Shown here: piece after piece, positions 1 through 8,635 of the stretch
Position numbering within the stretch: the stretch's first letter is position 1
Layout of the letters: the number at the start of each line of letters is the position of its first letter
Assembly: GCF_049801055.1 (NCBI RefSeq)
Contig: NZ_JBNAGF010000008.1
Location: 142,383 to 206,382 of the forward strand
DNA length: 64,000 nt
Source of the DNA: JBNAGF01 sp049801055
GTDB lineage: Bacteria > Pseudomonadota > Alphaproteobacteria > Rhodobacterales > Rhodobacteraceae
Direction of reading: 5' to 3'
Notes under the pieces: generated by a model
The model's input: only the letters and a program-made list of their open reading frames with translations
Told to the model about the DNA's origin: nothing
Databases searched by the model: none
Translations under genes and position numbers: made by a program

Positions 1-930
1 GAGTTGGGCAATGGCCTGCAGTTCGCCGGAACCACGGAAGGGTGGCGTCGCATGGCGCACAAGGTCGCCGACGCAGTCTATGGCAGGATCACCGGCGAGA
101 GCGGATATTTCGACAGCCGAGTTGTGTTTGTCTCCGAAAGCGGCCCAAAGAATGAACGGCGCAAGCGGCTGGCAATCATGGACTATGATGGTGCCAACGT
201 GCAGTACCTGACTGACAGCGCGGCCATTGTTCTGGCCCCGCGCTTCTCTCCAACCGGCGATCGTGTGTTGTACACCAGCTATGAAAGCGGATTTCCGCGC
301 ATCTATGTGCTGGATGTCGGGCAGGTGCGACGGCGTGTTCTCGACACTCAGGATGGTGCGATGAGCTTTGCTCCGCGGTTCTCCCCGGACGGACAAACGG
401 TGGTGTTCTCGCTTTCCGCAGGTGGCAATACCGATCTGTTCTCGATGGACATAGGTTCCGGGCGGAGGACCCGGCTGACGTCGGCGCCTTCGATTGAAAC
501 CGCACCCAGTTATTCACCGGATGGCAGCCAGATCGTGTTTGAAAGCGACCGATCAGGGTCACAGCAGTTGTACGTCATGCCAGCGTCCGGAGGCGAGGCA
601 AAAAGGATTAGCTTTGGATCAGGCCGTTATGGCACACCCGTCTGGTCGCCGCGGGGCGATCTGATCGCCTTTACAAAGCAAAGCAAGGGGCGGTTTCACA
701 TTGGCGTGATGCGGACCGATGGCAGTGAGGAAAGGCTGCTCACGGCCTCATTCCTGGACGAAGGACCAACATGGGCGCCAAATGGGCGAGTGATCATGTT
801 TACCCGTGAAACACAGGGGGCGCAGGGTCGTGCTTCGCTCTATTCCGTGGACATTTCCGGACGTAATCTGAAACCCGTCCGCACCCCTGATGGTGGAAGC
901 GACCCGTCTTGGTCACCTTTGCAGGAGTAA
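1..930 (+). CDS. tolB: Tol-Pal system protein TolB, C-terminal part (cut by window edge)
   Basis: Periplasmic beta-propeller of the Tol-Pal complex, which links the inner membrane, peptidoglycan and outer membrane during division. The reading frame is open through base 1, so the signal peptide and most of the N-terminal domain (about 130 residues, taking roughly 440 as the usual family length) lie outside the window. The visible 309 codons show the propeller directly: PRFSPTGD, PRFSPDGQ, PSYSPDGS, PVWSPRGD and PTWAPNGR recur about every 43 residues (PD40/WD40-like blades). pal and cpoB follow on the same strand, as in the conserved tol-pal operon, so tolQRA probably lie just to the left. Confidence 0.96.
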   Translation, partial: ELGNGLQFAGTTEGWRRMAHKVADAVYGRITGESGYFDSRVVFVSESGPKNERRKRLAIMDYDGANVQYLTDSAAIVLAPRFSPTGDRVLYTSYESGFPRIYVLDVGQVRRRVLDTQDGAMSFAPRFSPDGQTVVFSLSAGGNTDLFSMDIGSGRRTRLTSAPSIETAPSYSPDGSQIVFESDRSGSQQLYVMPASGGEAKRISFGSGRYGTPVWSPRGDLIAFTKQSKGRFHIGVMRTDGSEERLLTASFLDEGPTWAPNGRVIMFTRETQGAQGRASLYSVDISGRNLKPVRTPDGGSDPSWSPLQE

Positions 931-1022
931 GGCGCCGGGTTGACAGTTAGCGTGCGTTCACAACGAGTCGGTGCTGTGATAAAGCTGTACGCAACAACAA
1001 GCGAAGTAACGAGGCAATTGGC

Positions 1023-1532
1023 ATGAACATTTTGAGCAAACTGATTTCGGTCGGCGCGCTGGTTGCGTTGGCCGCGTGCACGAACGCCACGGATCTGGAC
1101 GGCTATGGGTCCGGCGCCGGCGGAGCCGGTTCCGGCGGTGCGGCCGGGTCTGCATCCGACCCAACGTCTCCGGCATATTTTCAGCAGGCAGTTGGTGATC
1201 GGGTTTTGTTCGAGGTGGACCAGTCCACGTTGACCGACGCCGCCCGGGGAATTTTGCAGGGTCAGGCAGAATGGCTGATGCAGAATGTCGATTACTCGGC
1301 CGTGATTGAAGGTCACGCTGATGAGCAGGGGACACGAGAATACAACCTTGCCCTTGGGGCTCGTCGGGCCAACGCGGCGCGGGAATTCCTGATTTCTCGT
1401 GGTGTGGCTGGCAACCGCCTGAAAGTTCTGAGCTACGGCAAGGAACGCCCGATCGAGATCTGCTCCGAAGAAGCTTGTTACGCCAAGAACCGCCGTGCTG
1501 TGACCATCTTGTCCAGCGATCTGACAGGATGA
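1023..1532 (+). CDS. pal: peptidoglycan-associated lipoprotein Pal
   Basis: Outer-membrane lipoprotein that binds peptidoglycan and interacts with TolB. The 169-residue product has a short signal peptide ending in the lipobox LAAC, with Cys19 as the lipidated residue. A Gly/Ser-rich linker (about residues 27-48) follows, then an OmpA-like peptidoglycan-binding domain. That domain contains the signature YNLALGARRANAAREFL and the segment GHADEQGTREYN. The ATG is preceded by a GAGG ribosome binding site. The 92-base gap after tolB shows no clear terminator. The stop codon overlaps an ATG of the next gene, suggesting translational coupling to cpoB. Confidence 0.97.
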   Translation: MNILSKLISVGALVALAACTNATDLDGYGSGAGGAGSGGAAGSASDPTSPAYFQQAVGDRVLFEVDQSTLTDAARGILQGQAEWLMQNVDYSAVIEGHADEQGTREYNLALGARRANAAREFLISRGVAGNRLKVLSYGKERPIEICSEEACYAKNRRAVTILSSDLTG

Positions 1533-1537
1533 GAACG

Positions 1538-2356
1538 ATGCGCCGGTTTTCTGGCCTGATACTATCGGCAAGCCTTCTGGTTTCGGCTGGCTCTCTTGCC
1601 GCGCAGGACAGCCAGACCTTGGCTGATATTCGGCAGGAACTTACCGTTCTCAATGTTGAGATCCAACGTCTGAAGCGGGAACTTGTCACCACCGGGGCTC
1701 CGGAAACAAATGTTGCCGGAGACTCGGTGCTGGAACGGATCGGCGCGATTGAGGCCGAGTTGCAGCGACTGACGTCACAGACCGAACAACTGCAGTTTCG
1801 GGTGGACAGCATTGTTCAGGACGGGACCAACCGGATTGGGGATCTGGAATTCCGGCTTGTCGAATTGGAGGGCGGTGATGTGAGCCAGCTGGGGGAAACC
1901 AGCACGCTCGGCGGGGGTAGTGTTGCCCCTGTCCCGAGCGCGCCGGAGGCTGGTTCAGGAAGTGGCGAGCTGGCCGTTAGCGAGCAAGCCGAGTTTGATA
2001 CCGCGGCCGCGGCGCTGGATGCGCAAGACTATGCAGGTGCGGTCGATCTCTTTACCCGGTTCGAGCAATCTTATCCCGGCAGCCCGCTTGCAGCAGAGGC
2101 GCATCTGAAGCGAGGAAAAGCTTTGGACGGTCTTGGCGATACCCGCGAAGCGGCTCGTGCCTATCTTGCGGCTTTTACCGGAAACGCCTCGGGGCCCATC
2201 GCGCCTGACGCGCTTCTGGCGCTCGGGTCGGCGCTTGGGCGGTTGGGTCAGACCAGTCAGGCCTGCATTACGTTGAGCGAAGTTGCATCACGGTTCCCGT
2301 CTTCTGCCGCTGTGGCCTCTGCACAGCAGGAGATGTCCGCGCTGGGATGCAGTTGA
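1538..2356 (+). CDS. cpoB: Tol-Pal cell division coordinator CpoB/YbgF
   Basis: Periplasmic TPR protein that in E. coli coordinates Tol-Pal with the peptidoglycan synthase PBP1B; that role is inferred here. The product has a signal peptide (MRRFSGLILSASLLVSAGSLAAQ), a Leu-rich coiled-coil region (about residues 25-95), a Gly/Ser/Pro linker, and C-terminal tetratricopeptide repeats around FDTAAAALDAQDYAGAVDLF and SPLAAEAHLKRGKAL. I prefer the ATG at 1538 because AGGA lies 8 bases upstream. The ATG at 1529, overlapping the pal stop, is also possible and would add three residues. The gene ends 10 bases inside tilS, so translation is probably coupled. Confidence 0.9.
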   Translation: MRRFSGLILSASLLVSAGSLAAQDSQTLADIRQELTVLNVEIQRLKRELVTTGAPETNVAGDSVLERIGAIEAELQRLTSQTEQLQFRVDSIVQDGTNRIGDLEFRLVELEGGDVSQLGETSTLGGGSVAPVPSAPEAGSGSGELAVSEQAEFDTAAAALDAQDYAGAVDLFTRFEQSYPGSPLAAEAHLKRGKALDGLGDTREAARAYLAAFTGNASGPIAPDALLALGSALGRLGQTSQACITLSEVASRFPSSAAVASAQQEMSALGCS

Positions 2357-3618
2357 GCGGCTGCGAGAATCGCCTTCTGGATGATCTCCGGTCCCGGCTG
2401 CCGGATCCCGCTCCGGCCCGCATTGGCATTGCGGTGTCCGGTGGTAGCGACTCCATGGCTCTGTTGCACCTGATGAACCGGTGTTTCGCGTCGGGCGCTG
2501 TGCAGGTTTTGGCAGCGACTGTCGATCACGGGTTGCGGCCCGGGGCCGAGGAAGAGGCACGGGTCGTCGAACAGGCTGCCAGAGACCTCGGAATTTCTCA
2601 TGTGACCCTTCGTTGGGACAAATGGGATGGCCGGGGCAACCTGCAGGATCAAGCTCGAAAGGCCCGCTATGACTTGCTTACGCGATGGGCACGATCCCAG
2701 CGGATCGATGTTCTCGTTATGGGTCATACGATGGACGATCAGGCCGAAACCGTGCTGATGCGGCTGGCGCGTTCAGCCGGGTCAGGCGGGCTGGCCGGGA
2801 TTCCGCCAAAGCGCGTGGTGGATGGCGTCGCTGTTCTGCGCCCGCTGCTCGGCCAAACCAGAGCAGACCTGCGAAGCTACCTGAAAGAAAGGGGTGTCGG
2901 CTGGATCGAGGATCCGTCCAATGACGACACGCGATTCGAACGGGTTCGCGTGCGGCAGGCGTTGCCCGAACTGGCGCGATTGGGGATTTCCGCCGATGTT
3001 CTGGCGGATGTGGCGCGCAATATGCAAAGTACCAACGATGCTTTGGCCCACTATGCGGCACAGGAAGCAAAGACACATGTGGGTATTGAAGCCGGGGATC
3101 TGATCCTGAACCGGGACGGACTGGAGGCGATGCCAGCAGAAATCGCTCGCCGGCTTCTAGACCGGGCAATCCGCTGGGTTGCTGGACAGGAACACCCGCC
3201 CCGTCGCGATCCACTGGGCAAGCTGTTCGCGGAGATTTCGGCCGGGCGCTCGCGAACATTGGGTGGATGCCGCATTCTGGTTAAAGGCGAAAATGTCCGT
3301 GTGTGCAGGGAACATGGCGCCATTCTCGGTATGCGTTGCCTTGTCACGGATCCATGGGACGACCGGTGGCAGTTCGAAGCTCCACCCGGCAACCTCTTGT
3401 CGAATGAACTGACAGTGGCGGCGCTGGGCGAAGCGGGCGTTGCCCAATGTGCTGAGTGGCGCGAATTTGGGCGGCCGTATGCGGCTGTTCTGGCTGATCC
3501 CGCGGTGTGGCACGGTGATGATCTCGTCGCTGCCCCCACGTTAGGCAAGGCCAACGGATGGCAGCTCAAGCTTCTGCGAGGCAAGGAAGAGTTCTTTGCA
3601 TCGCTTTTATCGCATTGA
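2347..3618 (+). CDS. tilS: tRNA(Ile)-lysidine synthetase TilS
   Basis: Cytoplasmic ATP-dependent enzyme that converts the wobble cytidine of the CAU anticodon of tRNA-Ile2 into lysidine, changing its amino acid and codon identity. The PP-loop signature SGGSDS is at residues 31-36, followed by VDHGLRPGAEEEA and the motif GHTMDDQAETVLMRLARSAG typical of the N-terminal catalytic domain. The 423-residue length fits an alphaproteobacterial TilS with a reduced C-terminal region. The start ATG lies inside the last codons of cpoB. The position between cpoB and ftsH is a conserved order in Rhodobacterales. Confidence 0.95.
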   Translation: MQLSGCENRLLDDLRSRLPDPAPARIGIAVSGGSDSMALLHLMNRCFASGAVQVLAATVDHGLRPGAEEEARVVEQAARDLGISHVTLRWDKWDGRGNLQDQARKARYDLLTRWARSQRIDVLVMGHTMDDQAETVLMRLARSAGSGGLAGIPPKRVVDGVAVLRPLLGQTRADLRSYLKERGVGWIEDPSNDDTRFERVRVRQALPELARLGISADVLADVARNMQSTNDALAHYAAQEAKTHVGIEAGDLILNRDGLEAMPAEIARRLLDRAIRWVAGQEHPPRRDPLGKLFAEISAGRSRTLGGCRILVKGENVRVCREHGAILGMRCLVTDPWDDRWQFEAPPGNLLSNELTVAALGEAGVAQCAEWREFGRPYAAVLADPAVWHGDDLVAAPTLGKANGWQLKLLRGKEEFFASLLSH

Positions 3619-3653
3619 ACCTGCTCCAAAGGTCTCTATTTTAGTGGTCTAAC

Positions 3654-3676
3654 CGGCTGCATTCAGTTTGCAGCCG
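3654..3676 (+). promoter_or_regulatory. hairpin in the ftsH leader
   Basis: A perfect 8-base inverted repeat (CGGCTGCA at 3654-3661 and TGCAGCCG at 3669-3676, 7-base loop) lies in the 77-base gap between tilS and ftsH, just ahead of the ftsH ribosome binding site. No T-run follows, so it is unlikely to be an intrinsic terminator. It may be a leader structure or an RNA processing site. Function is unknown. Confidence 0.4.
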
Positions 3677-3695
3677 TGAGAGATGGAGAGTTTCC

Positions 3696-5612
3696 TTGGG
3701 AAATGCGCGTAATATCGCCTTCTGGGTCGTTTTGTTCCTGCTGATCCTGGCATTGTTCAATCTGTTCAGCGGGTCGGGCGGAACCCTGCAAAGCCGCGAG
3801 ATCACTTTTTCCGATTTTGTGAGCCAGGTGAACGACGGAGAAGTTTCGCAGGTCACGCTGGATGGCGAACAAGTTCGTTTTCGTGGTAGCGATGGTCAGG
3901 AGTATGTGACCATCAAGCCGGAAGATGCCGAGATCACGACCCTGCTGATCGACAAGGATATCCCTGTTCGGGCGGAGAAACAGCAGCAATCCGGTTTCCA
4001 GTCGTTCCTGATTACCCTATTGCCGTTCATTCTGCTGATCGGCGTCTGGGTCTATTTCATGAACCGGATGCAAGGTGGCGGCAAAGGCGGCGCGATGGGC
4101 TTTGGTAAATCCAAGGCCAAGATGCTCACTGAAAAGCATGGGCGTGTGACCTTTGATGACGTGGCCGGTATCGACGAAGCCAAGGAAGAGCTCGAAGAGA
4201 TCGTCGAATTCCTGCGCAACCCACAGAAATTCTCGCGTCTTGGCGGCAAGATCCCAAAGGGCGCGTTGCTGGTCGGCCCGCCGGGCACCGGTAAGACGCT
4301 TCTGGCACGTGCGATCGCGGGTGAGGCGGGTGTGCCTTTCTTCACCATTTCCGGTTCCGACTTCGTGGAAATGTTTGTCGGCGTGGGTGCGTCCCGCGTG
4401 CGCGATATGTTTGAGCAGGCGAAGAAGAATGCGCCATGTATCGTGTTCATTGACGAGATCGATGCTGTCGGACGCCATCGGGGCGCGGGCTATGGTGGTG
4501 GAAATGACGAGCGCGAACAGACGCTCAACCAGCTGCTGGTCGAAATGGACGGGTTTGAAGCCAACGAAGGCGTGATCATTCTGGCGGCCACCAACCGCAA
4601 GGATGTGCTGGACCCTGCGCTGCTGCGCCCGGGCCGGTTCGACCGTCAGGTGACGGTTGGCAACCCGGATATCAAAGGTCGGGAAAAGATCCTCGGCGTG
4701 CATGCCCGCAAGACACCGTTGGGTCCCGACGTGGATCTTCGCATCATCGCGCGGGGGACACCGGGCTTTTCCGGTGCCGATCTGGCCAACCTTGTGAACG
4801 AGGCGGCTCTTATGGCCGCGCGGGTGGGCCGGCGCTTTGTCACCATGGAAGATTTCGAGAACGCCAAGGACAAGGTGATGATGGGGGCCGAGCGGCGCTC
4901 GATGGTGCTGACACAGGACCAAAAGGAAAAGACGGCCTATCACGAAGCAGGACATGCTGTTGTCGGGCTGGAGCTGCCACTCTGTGACCCGGTTTACAAG
5001 GCTACGATCATTCCGCGCGGGGGCGCCTTGGGGATGGTTGTCAGCTTGCCGGAAATGGATCGCCTGAACTACCACAAGGATGAGTGCGAGCAAAAGCTGG
5101 CGATGACCATGGCTGGCAAGGCTGCCGAGATCATCAAATATGGTGAGAACCATGTGTCCAACGGCCCGGCCGGTGACATTATGCAGGCCAGCCAGTTGGC
5201 GCGTGCAATGGTGATGCGGTGGGGCATGTCCGACAAGGTCGGCAATATCGACTATGCCGAGGCTCACGAGGGCTACAGTGGGAATACTGCGGGCTTCTCG
5301 GTCTCAGCCCACACCAAGGAACTGATCGAGGAAGAGGTCAAGGAGTTCATCCAAGTCGGTTATGAGCGCGCGCACAAGATCCTGACGGAGAAGTCTGAGG
5401 AATGGGAGCGGCTCGCGCAGGGGCTTTTGGAATACGAAACCCTCACCGGGGAAGAGATCAAGCGCGTGATGAACGGCGATCCGCCAAACTCCGGGGATGA
5501 TGAGGGTGACGCGTCGGATGAAGGCAATGCGCCAAGCGTTACTGCCATTCCCAAGACCAAACCCAAACCGCAGGCCCCCGAAAGCGGATTGGAGCCAGAA
5601 CCAACCGTCTGA
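3696..5612 (+). CDS. ftsH: ATP-dependent zinc metalloprotease FtsH
   Basis: Inner-membrane AAA+ protease that degrades misfolded membrane proteins and short-lived regulators. The 638-residue product has two transmembrane segments (about 7-25 and 103-122) flanking a periplasmic domain. Walker A GPPGTGKT is at 194-201, followed by Walker B IVFIDEIDA and the second-region motif RPGRFDRQ. The zinc-binding protease motif HEAGH is at 416-420. The C-terminal tail is acidic and Pro-rich. The start is TTG at 3696, preceded by GGAGAG; the N-terminus GNARNIAFWVVLF begins in register with the first membrane helix, and no good ATG is nearby. A strong terminator follows the gene. Confidence 0.98.
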   Translation: MGNARNIAFWVVLFLLILALFNLFSGSGGTLQSREITFSDFVSQVNDGEVSQVTLDGEQVRFRGSDGQEYVTIKPEDAEITTLLIDKDIPVRAEKQQQSGFQSFLITLLPFILLIGVWVYFMNRMQGGGKGGAMGFGKSKAKMLTEKHGRVTFDDVAGIDEAKEELEEIVEFLRNPQKFSRLGGKIPKGALLVGPPGTGKTLLARAIAGEAGVPFFTISGSDFVEMFVGVGASRVRDMFEQAKKNAPCIVFIDEIDAVGRHRGAGYGGGNDEREQTLNQLLVEMDGFEANEGVIILAATNRKDVLDPALLRPGRFDRQVTVGNPDIKGREKILGVHARKTPLGPDVDLRIIARGTPGFSGADLANLVNEAALMAARVGRRFVTMEDFENAKDKVMMGAERRSMVLTQDQKEKTAYHEAGHAVVGLELPLCDPVYKATIIPRGGALGMVVSLPEMDRLNYHKDECEQKLAMTMAGKAAEIIKYGENHVSNGPAGDIMQASQLARAMVMRWGMSDKVGNIDYAEAHEGYSGNTAGFSVSAHTKELIEEEVKEFIQVGYERAHKILTEKSEEWERLAQGLLEYETLTGEEIKRVMNGDPPNSGDDEGDASDEGNAPSVTAIPKTKPKPQAPESGLEPEPTV

Positions 5613-5649
5613 CGCAATCGCCAAAGTTTTTGACAAAAGGCGCATGAAG

Positions 5650-5682
5650 GGCCCGAAGGAACTCCTTCGGGCCTGTTCTTTT
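5650..5682 (+). terminator. rho-independent terminator after ftsH
   Basis: A perfect 10-base stem (GGCCCGAAGG at 5650-5659 with CCTTCGGGCC at 5664-5673, 4-base loop) is followed by TGTTCTTTT. It closes the tolB-ftsH block and separates it from the MOSC gene. Confidence 0.9.
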
Positions 5683-5749
5683 GTGCAGGACTGGTGAAAC
5701 CAACGATGATGTGCAAACCTCCGGCACGTCAGGGGTAAGGGAGCAGACA

Positions 5750-6325
5750 ATGCCAGTATTGAAAGAAAGCGGATATGCGGCCGAAATCGTCTGGCTGGGC
5801 CGGGTTCCCGCTGGCGAGTCACTAAGGGCGGAACCCGTTCAGAAGCTGGACCTGAGCTTCGCCGGGGTCGCCGGTGAACAACATGAAGGAGACACACGGC
5901 CGTCCTGTGTTCGTGTCCGCAATCTGTATCCCGAGGGCACGGAAATCCGCAACACACGGCAGCTGTCCGTGCTTTCCGAAGAAGAGATGAAAGCCATCGC
6001 CTCGGAAATGGGGATGGCAGAACTCAATCCAAGTCACCTTGGTGCAAGTCTTGTAGTGAAAGGAATTCCAGATTTCACTCACGTTCCACCGGCATCGCGA
6101 TTGCTTGGCCCGGATGGGGTAGCCTTGACCATCGACATCGAAAACCGCCCCTGCGTGTTTCCCGGACGTGAAATAGAAGCGGATCACCCGGGGCACGGGC
6201 CATCGTTCAAACCCGCTGCAGCCGGACGGCGGGGTGTCACTGCGTGGGTGGAACGGCCAGGCCGGCTGAAGCTCGGGGACAGTCTGACGCTGTTCATCCC
6301 GGATCAGCGCGCCTGGCAGCCCTGA
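5750..6325 (+). CDS. MOSC domain-containing protein
   Basis: MOSC domains are related to the C-terminal domain of molybdenum-cofactor sulfurases and are thought to carry sulfur on a conserved cysteine for delivery to target enzymes. The 191-residue protein shows the family pattern IENRPCVFPGREIE with that cysteine, plus a C-terminal HPGHGPSFKPAAAGRRG segment close to MOSC tails. The ATG at 5750 is chosen because it has GGGAG about 6 bases upstream; the upstream extension of the frame overlaps the ftsH terminator. It stands alone between ftsH and fhs, so its partner enzyme is not indicated by context. Confidence 0.8.
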   Translation: MPVLKESGYAAEIVWLGRVPAGESLRAEPVQKLDLSFAGVAGEQHEGDTRPSCVRVRNLYPEGTEIRNTRQLSVLSEEEMKAIASEMGMAELNPSHLGASLVVKGIPDFTHVPPASRLLGPDGVALTIDIENRPCVFPGREIEADHPGHGPSFKPAAAGRRGVTAWVERPGRLKLGDSLTLFIPDQRAWQP

Positions 6326-6501
6326 AGGTGCGGATTCGGAACTAAAATTTCCGATCCGAAACACCAGAAACCAACCCACGACGCTTCGCAGCGGGAATAT
6401 GTCGCAATTCACATCCTTGTCAGAGAAGCCTGCCGCTATGGGTGAGGCGGTGTCGGAGACGTTCCGGCAACGTGAAGGAACACTTCCAGGGAGCGCGCGA
6501 C

Positions 6502-8178
6502 ATGAGTTACAAATCGGATATTGAGATTGCCCGCGAGGCCAACAAGAAGCCAATTCAGGAAATTGGCGCCAAACTTGGCATCGACTCCGAACACCTTCTT
6601 CCATTCGGTCACGACAAGGCCAAGGTCAGCCAAGAGTTCATCAATTCAGTCCAGGACCGCCAGAATGGCAAGCTGATCCTTGTTACGGCGATCAACCCGA
6701 CGCCGGCCGGCGAAGGCAAGACCACCACTACCGTGGGACTTGGCGATGGGCTTTGCGCGATTGGCAAGAAAGCTGCGATCTGTATCCGTGAAGCTTCGCT
6801 TGGCCCGAATTTCGGTATGAAGGGCGGAGCGGCCGGGGGCGGTTACGCACAGGTCGTTCCGATGGAGGATATGAACCTTCATTTTACCGGTGATTTTCAC
6901 GCGATCACGTCGGCGCACAATCTGCTCAGCGCCATGATCGACAATCATATCTATTGGGGCAACGAACTGGAAATCGACGAGCGGCGTGTGTCTTGGCGCC
7001 GGGTACTTGACATGAACGACCGGGCACTGCGCGACATGGTGACGTCGCTTGGTGGTGTTGCCAACGGTTTCCCGCGCCAAACCGGGTTCGACATCACCGT
7101 TGCCTCGGAAGTCATGGCGATCCTCTGTCTTTCCCGCGATCTGGAAGATCTGCAAATGCGGTTGGGTGACATGATTGTTGCCTATCGCCGTGATCGCTCT
7201 CCGATCTATTGCCGTGATATTCAGGCTGATGGAGCGATGACGGTCCTGCTCAAGGATGCCATGCAGCCGAATATCGTGCAGACGCTGGAGAACAATCCCG
7301 CCTTCGTGCACGGCGGTCCATTTGCTAATATCGCGCATGGGTGCAACTCGGTGATTGCGACAACAACAGCGCTTAAGCTGGCAGATTACGTTGTCACTGA
7401 GGCCGGTTTCGGGGCTGATCTGGGCGCCGAAAAGTTCATGAACATCAAGTGCCGCAAGGCCGGACTGGCGCCCGACTGCGTCGTTCTGGTTGCGACGATC
7501 CGTGCGATGAAGATGAACGGCGGTGTGGCCAAGGCCGATCTGGGGGCTGAAAATGTCGATGCTGTCCGGGAAGGCTGTGCCAACCTGGGACGACATATCG
7601 GCAACCTCAAGCAGTTTGGTGTGCCCGTCGTTGTGGCGATCAACCATTTCGTCACCGATACCGATGCCGAAGTTCAGGCGGTCAAGGACTACGTTGATAC
7701 ACAGGGGTCCGAGGCAATCCTTTGCACGCACTGGGCCAATGGGTCCAAGGGCACCGAGGAACTTGCGACCCGCGTGGCCGAGATCGCAGATTCCGGGGTC
7801 AGCCAGTTCGCGCCGCTCTATCGCGACGATCTCGGCCTCTTCGACAAGATCGAGCGGATCGCTACGTCGATTTATCGCGCCGAAGAGGTTCTGGCCGACA
7901 AGAAAATCCGTGATCAGCTGAAACAGTGGGAAGACGCAGGTTATGGCCATCTGCCGGTTTGTATGGCCAAGACGCAGTACTCCTTTTCGACGGACCCAAG
8001 CCTGCGCGGCGCGCCGACCGGTCATTCGGTTCCGATCCGCGAAGTGCGTTTGTCTGCAGGAGCGGGCTTCGTAGTGGTGATCTGCGGTGAAATCATGACC
8101 ATGCCGGGTTTGCCACGAACACCGGCGGCGGAAAACATCCGCATCAACGAAGAAGGCTTGGTCGAGGGCTTGTTCTAA
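6502..8178 (+). CDS. fhs: formate--tetrahydrofolate ligase
   Basis: Cytoplasmic enzyme that makes 10-formyltetrahydrofolate from formate, THF and ATP, feeding one-carbon units into purine and formyl-Met synthesis or assimilating formate. The 558-residue product has the full family length. Its nucleotide-binding loop TPAGEGKTT is at residues 67-75, followed by LGPNFGMKGGAAGGGYAQV and later FGADLGAEKFMNIKCR, both hallmarks of the family. The ATG at 6502 has GGGAG 8 bases upstream; the longer open frame has no better site. folD lies 460 bases downstream, so the two probably form a formate/methylene-THF module, with a chorismate mutase gene between them. Confidence 0.98.
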   Translation: MSYKSDIEIAREANKKPIQEIGAKLGIDSEHLLPFGHDKAKVSQEFINSVQDRQNGKLILVTAINPTPAGEGKTTTTVGLGDGLCAIGKKAAICIREASLGPNFGMKGGAAGGGYAQVVPMEDMNLHFTGDFHAITSAHNLLSAMIDNHIYWGNELEIDERRVSWRRVLDMNDRALRDMVTSLGGVANGFPRQTGFDITVASEVMAILCLSRDLEDLQMRLGDMIVAYRRDRSPIYCRDIQADGAMTVLLKDAMQPNIVQTLENNPAFVHGGPFANIAHGCNSVIATTTALKLADYVVTEAGFGADLGAEKFMNIKCRKAGLAPDCVVLVATIRAMKMNGGVAKADLGAENVDAVREGCANLGRHIGNLKQFGVPVVVAINHFVTDTDAEVQAVKDYVDTQGSEAILCTHWANGSKGTEELATRVAEIADSGVSQFAPLYRDDLGLFDKIERIATSIYRAEEVLADKKIRDQLKQWEDAGYGHLPVCMAKTQYSFSTDPSLRGAPTGHSVPIREVRLSAGAGFVVVICGEIMTMPGLPRTPAAENIRINEEGLVEGLF

Positions 8179-8195
8179 GTCGCACGATCCGCCAT

Positions 8196-8228
8196 CCAGC
8201 AGCCTGAGACTATCAATCAGGCTGCTGG
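8196..8228 (+). promoter_or_regulatory. 12-bp hairpin overlapping the chorismate mutase ribosome binding site
   Basis: A perfect 12-base inverted repeat (CCAGCAGCCTGA at 8196-8207, TCAGGCTGCTGG at 8217-8228, 9-base loop) lies between fhs and the chorismate mutase gene. No T-run follows. The last two bases of the 3' arm are the first two of the GGAG Shine-Dalgarno sequence (8227-8230) for the ATG at 8236. The structure could therefore reduce translation of the downstream gene or stabilise the fhs transcript end. Function is inferred only. Confidence 0.6.
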
Positions 8229-8235
8229 AGACAGG

Positions 8236-8553
8236 ATGAAGGAAACTCGAAAAAGACCGCAGGATTGTGCATCGATGGCCGAGCTTCGGGTGGAAATCGA
8301 TGAACTGGATCGGGAATTGGTGAAAACGCTGGCAACGCGGGCCGGATATATCGACAGAGCCATTGAACTGAAAGTGATAGAGGGCTTGCCGGCAAACATC
8401 CCTCAGCGCGTCGAGCAGGTTGTGAGAAACGTCCGTGATCGCGCAGACAACTACGGTTTGGATCCGGATCTGGCTGAACAACTGTGGCGCAGACTGATCG
8501 ATTGGTCGATTGCCAGGGAAGAACAGGTGTTGGGTTGCTGCGAAATCCCGTGA
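8236..8553 (+). CDS. chorismate mutase, AroQ type
   Basis: Small all-helical enzyme that converts chorismate to prephenate for phenylalanine and tyrosine synthesis. The 105-residue sequence aligns by spacing with the E. coli AroQ active site: Arg18, Arg35, Lys46 and Arg58 have the same intervals as E. coli Arg11, Arg28, Lys39 and Arg51. The PchB branch (isochorismate-pyruvate lyase) shares this fold, so a side activity cannot be excluded. The ATG at 8236 has GGAG 5 bases upstream, partly inside a hairpin. A downstream ATG at 8275 would remove residues before the first helix. The placement between fhs and folD has no obvious pathway logic. Confidence 0.88.
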   Translation: MKETRKRPQDCASMAELRVEIDELDRELVKTLATRAGYIDRAIELKVIEGLPANIPQRVEQVVRNVRDRADNYGLDPDLAEQLWRRLIDWSIAREEQVLGCCEIP

Positions 8554-8635
8554 CGGGACAGATCCTGCGCCAAAAACAGACGAAACGATGCAGGGTGCCG
8601 AGACCCGTGCAGAAATCTGAAGGAGAGGACGAGAA

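Noticed and set aside
940..968. TTGACA at 940-945 as the -35 of a separate pal promoter
   Set aside because: No acceptable -10 sequence occurs at 16-18 bases spacing; pal is probably read from the tol operon.
4017..5267. Long minus-strand open frame (416 codons) opposite ftsH
   Set aside because: It mirrors the ftsH reading frame. The predicted protein is His/Arg-rich with no recognisable domain, as expected for the antisense of GC-rich coding DNA.
6331..6360. Imperfect inverted repeat (GGATTCGGAA / TTCCGATCC) after the MOSC gene as a terminator
   Set aside because: The stem is short with a bulge, and no T-run follows; too weak to list.
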